Source of the DNA: Nereocystis luetkeana | Taxonomy: Eukaryota; Sar; Phaeophyceae; Laminariales; Laminariaceae | Assembly (NCBI GenBank): GCA_031213475.1 | Contig: JARUPZ010000025.1 | Location: 5,405,676-5,469,675, forward strand | DNA: 64,000 nucleotides | Direction of reading: 5' to 3' | Shown here: positions 57,600 to 64,000 of the stretch, piece by piece | How the letters are laid out: each line of letters starts with the position of its first letter | Position numbering within the stretch: the stretch's first letter is position 1 | Program-made: the position numbers and the translations under genes | The notes under the pieces: generated by a model | Database searches by the model: none | Told to the model about the DNA's origin: nothing | Seen by the model: only the letters and a program-made list of their open reading frames with translations

Positions 57600-59600
57600 T
57601 TGTCCGGGCAATTTCAGTTATTTTTACCCCCACCTGGCCTTATTAGCCAGATATTTTCAGTTTACACCTAGTCTCAAAAACCAAAGGCCGGGGCAATTCC
57701 AATCGATTGGCTTCTCTTAAATTAATGGTCCGGCCAATCTTTCAATACGCCATCTCCTAAAACAAAATTGTTCCGACGATTACAACTAATTAATATACAG
57801 CAGGATCATAAATCAATCGTTCCAAAACATGTCATTATTGGGCACCACCCCAAATCATTCGTCCGGGCAAGCTCTATCCTCTATTATACAGTAAACATAG
57901 AAAAATCCCTACCTGGCCCTATTGTCCAGACAATTCCATTCATTCAATTAGGTTGGCAGTTGCTAAGATCAGAGGTCGAAGGCATTCTCCGGCAGAGGTT
58001 CACCGTAGAATTTCCGATGCTCCTCACTTGCCTCGTCCGAAAAAAGAACCTCAGCAAAAAAAAGTCAGATTGCTTCCTGATGAAAATCTCATGGCCCAAG
58101 TATGCAAAAACGTTTTTTTTCGAAAATAAATTGATGTTCCGACGATTAGGTGTTAAGGAGGCCCGTCGATCAGAAACAAAAAAACAGATACCACTGGTAT
58201 GTGCTAACTCTATCGTAGAACGCGTCGTCGGGACAATCATAATTGATAGGCCTTCTCCTATAATAGCAATGTTCCGGCCACTGGACTAACTCATATCAAT
58301 TTCAGCTAAATTCCAAACAGTAGGCAGTCACTTAAATCTGTTGTTGTGCGGAATATCCCTAAAAATAGACAGGATCCGAAACTACTGGAAATTGTGCGAA
58401 ACATTTCAACTAGCAGGCCACGTTTTCAATAATCTCTCCAAGTAGTGCCAACAATAACCTGGTGGACTGCAAATAAAATAATAGTTATCGGTACAACTTC
58501 GAGCAACACGAAATATCTGAAATCGATTTTTCCAGACAATCAACAACAATTAATTGGTGACATGTAAGGTAAATATATTTGGTGTGTAGGTTTCCTTCGT
58601 ATACAGGGATTTCTTCTACAATGAAGGTGTTAACTGATCAACGTGAAAGCTCATCATGCTGCAACTACAACATTATTACAATAAAATTGGTGACAGTCTC
58701 CAAAATCTACTGCTTGTGCTCTTGAAACTATGTGTGAGTATCTGGGATGGGTTATCTAGTTTTGATAAATACGAAATGGGTTTTTAATTGTTCACATCTG
58801 ATATCAGAACACATGGGGTAGTCTGTTTCAAAACCTCTTAGATACGTACGAACACGTAACATATTCCCGTACGCTAATGTGTCCCACCCTTGGCCTATGT
58901 CTTACGTAGGGAGTATATATGATAGTACACTCTTGTCCCTATCTATGCAGAGTCACGAAGTTGTGTATTAGTCAGAATTGTCCAGGCAAGATATGTCAGA
59001 GAATGTCAAGCATTTGATTATATCAACATTTGTTTTATCTTAGATAGATACTGTTCATCCGTTAGATATATATAGTCGGTACACTGACTCAAAAGACGTA
59101 GCTGGATTGGTGTCAACAGTTAGTAGATATCTGATGATGTATGATGCTTTCTTACAGTTTAAATTGTCCTGACAAACGAATTTAGAATATCTCCCTCAAC
59201 TGAGATTATCCCGACAAAATTTAATGGCTTCAGAGACTGCCCATTATTAGGTATACTCGTCTGAACTATTGATGTTCTGTGCTTTTCAACAACAAACTGG
59301 GATTGTCCAAACATATTACTGAGGAGCCTGTCCAATAATTGGAATTGTCTCAAAAGAACATGTCTCGTACTTGATAAAAGGAAAATGTGCAGACTAATCA
59401 CCTCGGAGACGGCCCGCTAGTTGGAATTGTCCTGACAGTTTGATTTCACGGGCTCTCTATTGATTTGAGTTGCTTGCCCAATTATTGCTTTTAAGTGATG
59501 TACATGAAATGGAATTGTCCGGACAAGTGGTTTTGTTAGCAATCTACTGATTGGAATTGTGCGGACCTTCGACTTTGAGAGGGCATTGCTATTCAAATTC
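57600..59600. repeat. Degenerate repeat field with a polarity switch
   Basis: The motif TTGTCCNGACAA with an adjoining AATT recurs about 17 times. Left of 58.55 kb the AATT lies after it (GTCCGGGCAATTT 57602, CCAGACAATTCC about 57925, GGGACAATCATAATT about 58220). Right of 58.97 kb it lies before it (GAATTGTCCAGGC about 58975, AATTGTCCTGAC 59163 and 59425, GGAATTGTCCGGAC 59511). Spacing is irregular, mostly 40-90 bp. The arrangement is that of a decayed large inverted repeat around about 58.75 kb. Looser matches continue to about 60.4 kb. Confidence 0.6.
57985..58235 (+). repeat. Dispersed repeat R4, copy 3
   Basis: Third copy: AGAGGTTCACCGTAGAATTT, GCTCCTCACTTGCC, AGCAAAAAAAAGTCA (also in copy 2), ATGGCCCAAGTATGC and TTCCGACGATTAGG. 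It is closest to copy 2. It lies inside the degenerate repeat field. Confidence 0.75.
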
Positions 59601-60599
59601 TGGCAACTACGACTTACTTGTAAAGCTACGTTTGATTTGGTCAGTATACTCCAATACGCCGCTAGTTAGTGTTGCCTCTTCAATAGGGTCGGGCAGTTTC
59701 CTGTGTAGGTAGCGCAAAATAAAATTTAGCGTTCAAGACGACTATAAAGAGTACCTGGTAGTAAGTATTCAATGGGGAGAAGCACAATATATATGTAGGT
59801 ACAAGGCAACGCCATTTAAATTTTCTCGGGTCATTTATGTGTTGGACGGCGTTTGAAATGAGTATGGGAATTACTCAATTAAATGGAGAACACCCGAAAT
59901 CAAATGTTCAGAGTAAGTATCCAATAAAAAAGGCACAGAAAACTCGAAAGCAATGGTCTAGACAAATCAAATCAGCCATCTAGAACTACAGCCCCATTTT
60001 TGGGAGAAACCACTCAAACTCTGGGTAGTTTGTCCCCACAGCGAACGGTACTACTACTGCCGTTCAAAAATGATGAATCTATACCACCACCCGAAACCAG
60101 TTGCCTGGACTATATCAACTTTTACATAGTGGACAGAACCCGAAAGAGTGACCCAGCACCCAAAACTAACTGTCTGAATATGTCCCGAATTTTGGGAGTC
60201 TCTAATAGTTTAGATACTTTCAATTCATAGACAACACTCAGGGCCTATTGCTCACATTTTTCCAATGAATAGGAGATCACTGAAATCAATTATATTGTGG
60301 ACACTTTCTCTTCAAAGACAATAATTGTCGATATCAATTAATTGCCACGACGGGTTTTATTCATAGACAGTCGCCTACACCATATCTATCTGTCAATTAA
60401 TATCAAGTGACGCGCGGTCCCAAAAAGCAATTAATTGTAGACGCAATAGACTTTTGAAATAAAAAATTTCAAGCTGTGATCATGTACTCACTTCAATACA
60501 CGTTACTCACGATTGGAGTATGGCCGTTCACAGACAGCAGTGGTATCGAATAGGACCGGGTGGCTGATAAACCGAGTGGCGCAAATATACGAGATTTCG
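59601..60599. other. Non-coding stretch
   Basis: A/T-rich sequence with scattered relatives of the GTCC..GAC motif. No gene recognised. Confidence 0.4.
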
Positions 60600-61219
60600 A
60601 GAGTATACCTCTTTCTCCCCGTCCCGTTGTTTTTCCTGGCCCTTGCTGTTTTTTCCCAGGCAGGTGTAACTTAGATCCGGGGTTACAAATCAGCTTCTCC
60701 TCCCCCCTCCCCGCCGCAGCTCGTGCGTTTGTTGTTGCGTCGCCAGAAAACTCCAGCCCGTTGTTCCCTCGTCGAGTCGTGTCGGAGTGGGCCTATGGAC
60801 GGGCTCTCGGCAGTTGACACAGTAGTACATTGAATATTCATGAAACGCATTCCAACTAAAAGCAAAATGTCACGACGGTGGGATTCAAGCACGAGCAGCA
60901 ACTCCTGTAGCATTCGAAGGTATACACAGCAGACCACCGGTGCGACGGGCATGCGCACCGGCGGGCAACGGACAGCTATATATATATATATATATGACTT
61001 TTTCTTTTTCTTTTAGACCAATTACCTCGTAATTCAAACTATATATTCGTATATACGTTGAAAATTCTAAATCTAACGGTCAACGTTTTTTGTCGAACTC
61101 GCCGCCGGCGGACATATTATATGCAATGCACATATGTCATATAAACTACTGCTCCACCAGTAAGTATTTTTATGGTGCAGCTGGTTGGTGTATACCCATA
61201 CCCGTACAACCCGCCATTA

Positions 61220-61429
61220 TTTTTTTTTTTTTTTTTTTTTAGGTTTTTGTCTGCTATTAATAGTCTCCTTTTTGCTTCCCTGGTGTCCGCAGTGGTGGAG
61301 TGCGTATGCTTGTTTTTTGTTTTTTGCCTCTGTTTTTACTTGAGGTATTTCTTCCACTCCAGAGTTATTGGAGCCTGTCCTGCGACCACGGACTGCATTG
61401 AATTGTGAGTTAATGTGAGAACAACAACA
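61220..61429 (+). mobile_element. (CAA)-tailed retroposon with 12 bp target-site duplication
   Basis: A 210 bp insert flanked by exact copies of AACCCGCCATTA (61208-61219 and 61430-61441). It starts with 21 T and AGG and ends GTTAATGTGAGAACAACAACA. The duplicated copy of the locus (about 47515) has no insert there, giving an empty site. Target duplications of this length with a simple 3' tail are typical of target-primed reverse transcription. The T run at the 5' junction is unusual. It is too short to encode anything, so it is a 5'-truncated LINE or a SINE. Confidence 0.85.
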
Positions 61430-61707
61430 AACCCGCCATTACGTCATGATGCGTAGATTCTACGCAATTAGCAACTGTGCACAGCACATAATATTTGCCA
61501 CCTTGAAGCGTCGACTTTAACAAAATTTAACGACCAGGCTAGACATTGAGACCCCAGATGTTCACTGTTTTTGTGTCTTGACCGCCGGATATCCGTAGCC
61601 GACACCCATATGTTGCCTGTGGTACATAATTTCGTAAGGAAACGAGTTAGCTCATAGAAAAAACATATATGGACCTTGAGCACTGCGTAGGGGTAACATA
61701 AAGCGCA

Positions 61708-61768
61708 GTAGTAGTAGTAGTACTACTACTACACTGATTAATACATTATATATATATATATATATATG
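61708..61768. repeat. GTA/TAC palindromic microsatellite and (TA)n
   Basis: GTAGTAGTAGTAGTACTACT switches from GTA to TAC repeats at 61724, making a near-perfect palindrome, followed by a TA run at 61746-61767. Confidence 0.9.
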
Positions 61769-62846
61769 ATACTACTGCCGTATACCAGCACTGATAGCTT
61801 CAAAACACCACCAAGGTATAAAGCAATTTTGGTTGACGAGCAATTATTTGCTGTTGTTGGTAAGAGAGATAATATGTGTTTCCCCGATAAACGTATGACG
61901 TATCGAAACAATAAAAGCGTGCAGCGTGCGGGAATGCAAAAAACAAAATAAAAAGGCTGGTTCCAAGGAACGAGTCCAAACAACGAATCTAGACTACTTG
62001 CTGTGATTCAACGTAGACCACGGAGATTCTCTCCCCTGCGAAAACCGGCAACTGTTAACAGCATCCGAAGGTAAAATGTTTGGGGGCTTCGCATTAAACC
62101 GTTTTTCCTACGCGTCGATCCAGCGTAACCAGGTGTCCGTGTCACAAAACTAGATCACATATTATACATCATTGTTCCGTGAGCAGTGCATACAGCAGAT
62201 ATTGGAAGGTCATGACATATATATATGTCATGATACTAGATATGACTTACACGACGTCATAGTTTGTATCGTTCCGACGGCACTGGGCAACGGGGAAATA
62301 TTTTTAGCCGGGTTAATTATTTGAGGTCCTAGGGCCTGCAGTTCGAATCACGCGACTACAGAACGACATAGAGACCAGCAAAAGCAGTCAGGCGTTTCCG
62401 CAGCAGGACACTCGCTTATTGTTCAACTTCTTGACGACCCGGCTTCAGCTACTTCAATCCTTACGACATCCCTATAATACCCCAAGACATAACCTGCGCA
62501 TGAATAATACTGAACGAAATATGCCGTCTAAAACGACACTGCTATAGGTACTTGTCAAAAACAGAACTTACAAGGCAACGTCGTAAATAACACATTCGTT
62601 TCCGGACGAACGCCCCATCAGATGTCCTCACCGTTTGCGAGTAGACAGACGCTAAATCTTTGTACCCGTGTTCAATATGTCCATTCCGAAGACTGACCCA
62701 CGAAACCAGTTTTTTGTTTTTTGCAGAAACAATTTGGCTTGAGGAGGTTCCAATTTCCCCAAAACACTTGACGGATATAACACAGCTCTACTCCAAGTGA
62801 AGATTTTTCAGGGATAAATTTCCCAGCGTTGTACGTGGACTATCCT

Positions 62847-62864
62847 GTACCAGGTACCTGGTAC
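62847..62864. repeat. 18 bp perfect palindrome GTACCAGGTACCTGGTAC
   Basis: Self-complementary over 18 bp. The matching site of duplication B copy 1 (49552-49566) has only CTACCAGGTACATA, so the right half was gained or lost as a unit of about 8 bp. A related 16 bp palindrome lies at 29890-29905. Confidence 0.9.
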
Positions 62865-63470
62865 GCATTATCAACAATACAAACACACAGCGCCCATCCT
62901 AGCACCTGATATTTATCGTACTTCAAATAAAAGAAACTACACACTTAAAAGAACCTTTGTACGTGGTACCACACAGAACACACCCCTTTCTATCTGGGCT
63001 GCACCATTGAATCGCTGGACAGCATTATTACTGTGATATAACACTAGCATCGTCGTAGCAATGTCGAGCCCATAGAGGTTGACACAAAGAGATTATGTTT
63101 TCACATATCTGGTCTACTGCTCCTGTTGTTGACGCACGTGACTTTAAGAGAACACTTACTTTGTGTGCGCTTTGTAACATGATCGTTGCGCCCTTTTGGA
63201 ACACCGTGGCAACAAAAACACGCTTGCCATCTTATTTCACGCCACCAAGATACCGATAAGACATTATCCCCGTGAGAGAGATACAGCTGCGTCGTTGATA
63301 TCTGCATCAATGTAATATGTACGAGGGCTGTTATCGATGCGCATAAAATTAGTGACAAATTATCAACTTCGTATCCGTCCTTGGTTGGCCCATGCGCCGC
63401 CTCGAAGGCATGGAGAAGCAAACGAGTACCAGGTATCGTATATATTCACCCACGGGTCTTCCTGATTTTT

Positions 63471-64000
63471 GGCGTAGTGTTGGCTCTTTCTGGGGTATGC
63501 ATATGATTTACTAGACGAAAGAAATAATTATTTCATACGTAGCCTCATCAACAATACGCTTCGAATAAACATAAAATATGGAAGTTATCAGTTAACCATT
63601 ATTTTCACTTAATGTACTGAGCTGTAGTCCGCTTTAGACACCGTGTTCACCCTTGAAAGCCAATAAATACATTCGATTGTAGAATTCGATGCGTGCACGC
63701 ACGGTAGGAAAACTGAGGATCAACCAACTGTGTCGACTTTGTAAAATATGTGTACGTGGTCGACGCATTGATGCATAATATTTTCCATGAACGTGTTAAT
63801 TTTTCAAGCGGAATCTCGCACTGAACGTCCCTGAACGGCCCCGCATGGTTCACCCGCGGCTCCGCCTCCGGAAGTTTGGAAGAATTTTCTCGATACCTTT
63901 ACACGGACATGGCAGATATCCTTCAAGGAGGATGTCCTTCAGAGATCCGCGTGGGGTCCACCCCACCCTTGTCATTCCACAGTCGCTGCCGCCCTTTCGC
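63471..64000. other. Non-coding stretch at the window end
   Basis: Nothing recognised. A gene could begin beyond the edge. Confidence 0.4.

Larger units (their letters stand above)
60600..63470 (+). repeat. Diverged duplication B (R9), copy 2
   Basis: Counterpart of 46600-50200. Shared strings include GGATCCGGGGTCACA/AGATCCGGGGTTACA, GGGCTCTCGG.AGTTGACAC, AGACCCCAG.TG.TCACT, GGTCCTAGGGCCTGC, TAAATTTCC, TACCAGGTAC and TAGCATCGT.GTAGCA. It lacks the R8 and 760 bp retroposon insertions of copy 1 but has its own short retroposon. Confidence 0.72.

Noticed and set aside
62320-62380. tRNA gene around GTTCGAATCACG
   Set aside because: The T-loop-like string lacks a pairing stem and no acceptor or D arm is found; the paralogue at 48.88 kb has lost it altogether.

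Overview
The window reads as nuclear DNA of a eukaryote made almost entirely of mobile elements and repeats in different stages of decay. No intact host gene is recognised. Open frames are short, both strands carry microsatellites and homopolymer runs, two tRNA-like sequences are degenerate, and the only protein that can be named with confidence is a broken Ty3/gypsy-type integrase. The host cannot be fixed from this evidence. A protist or alga (for example a stramenopile) is a guess, based on triplet-rich tracts and on a Tudor/chromo-like tail on the integrase; it is not a demonstrated assignment.

Layout. 0-10 kb: low-information sequence with a 25-base poly(C) run, a locally duplicated repeat (1.98-2.64 kb), a short terminal-inverted-repeat element (2.7 kb), a tRNA-like relic (8.0 kb, minus strand) and a 260 bp direct repeat present twice (5.9 and 9.8 kb, about 97% alike by eye). 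10-30 kb: diverged dispersed repeats whose partners lie at 50-58 kb, a GC-rich triplet tract (25 kb), a 64 bp minisatellite (26.1-26.9 kb), a 141 bp tandem duplication and a second, better preserved inverted-repeat element (29.4 kb). 30.17-39.52 kb: one structurally complete LTR retrotransposon on the minus strand. It has identical-looking 440 bp LTRs, a 4 bp target duplication, a primer-binding site and a polypurine tract, but its interior keeps only integrase with three lesions and is otherwise filled by tandem arrays (71, 168, 67 and about 280 bp periods) and by a family of 80 bp hairpins. 39.5-64 kb: more minisatellites, old elements and long diverged duplications.

Two large-scale relations organise the rest. 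First, 17.7-23.1 kb and 50.4-56.9 kb are collinear diverged copies; the second copy carries extra blocks that are themselves dispersed repeats. Second, 46.6-50.2 kb and 60.6-63.5 kb are collinear diverged copies; each has its own insertion of a (CAA)-tailed, LINE-like retroposon that the other lacks, one with a clear 12 bp target-site duplication. Together these give a relative chronology: old duplications, then retroposon and short-element insertions, then the recent LTR element.

Everything here was read by eye. Percent identities and repeat boundaries are approximate unless the text says a match is exact.
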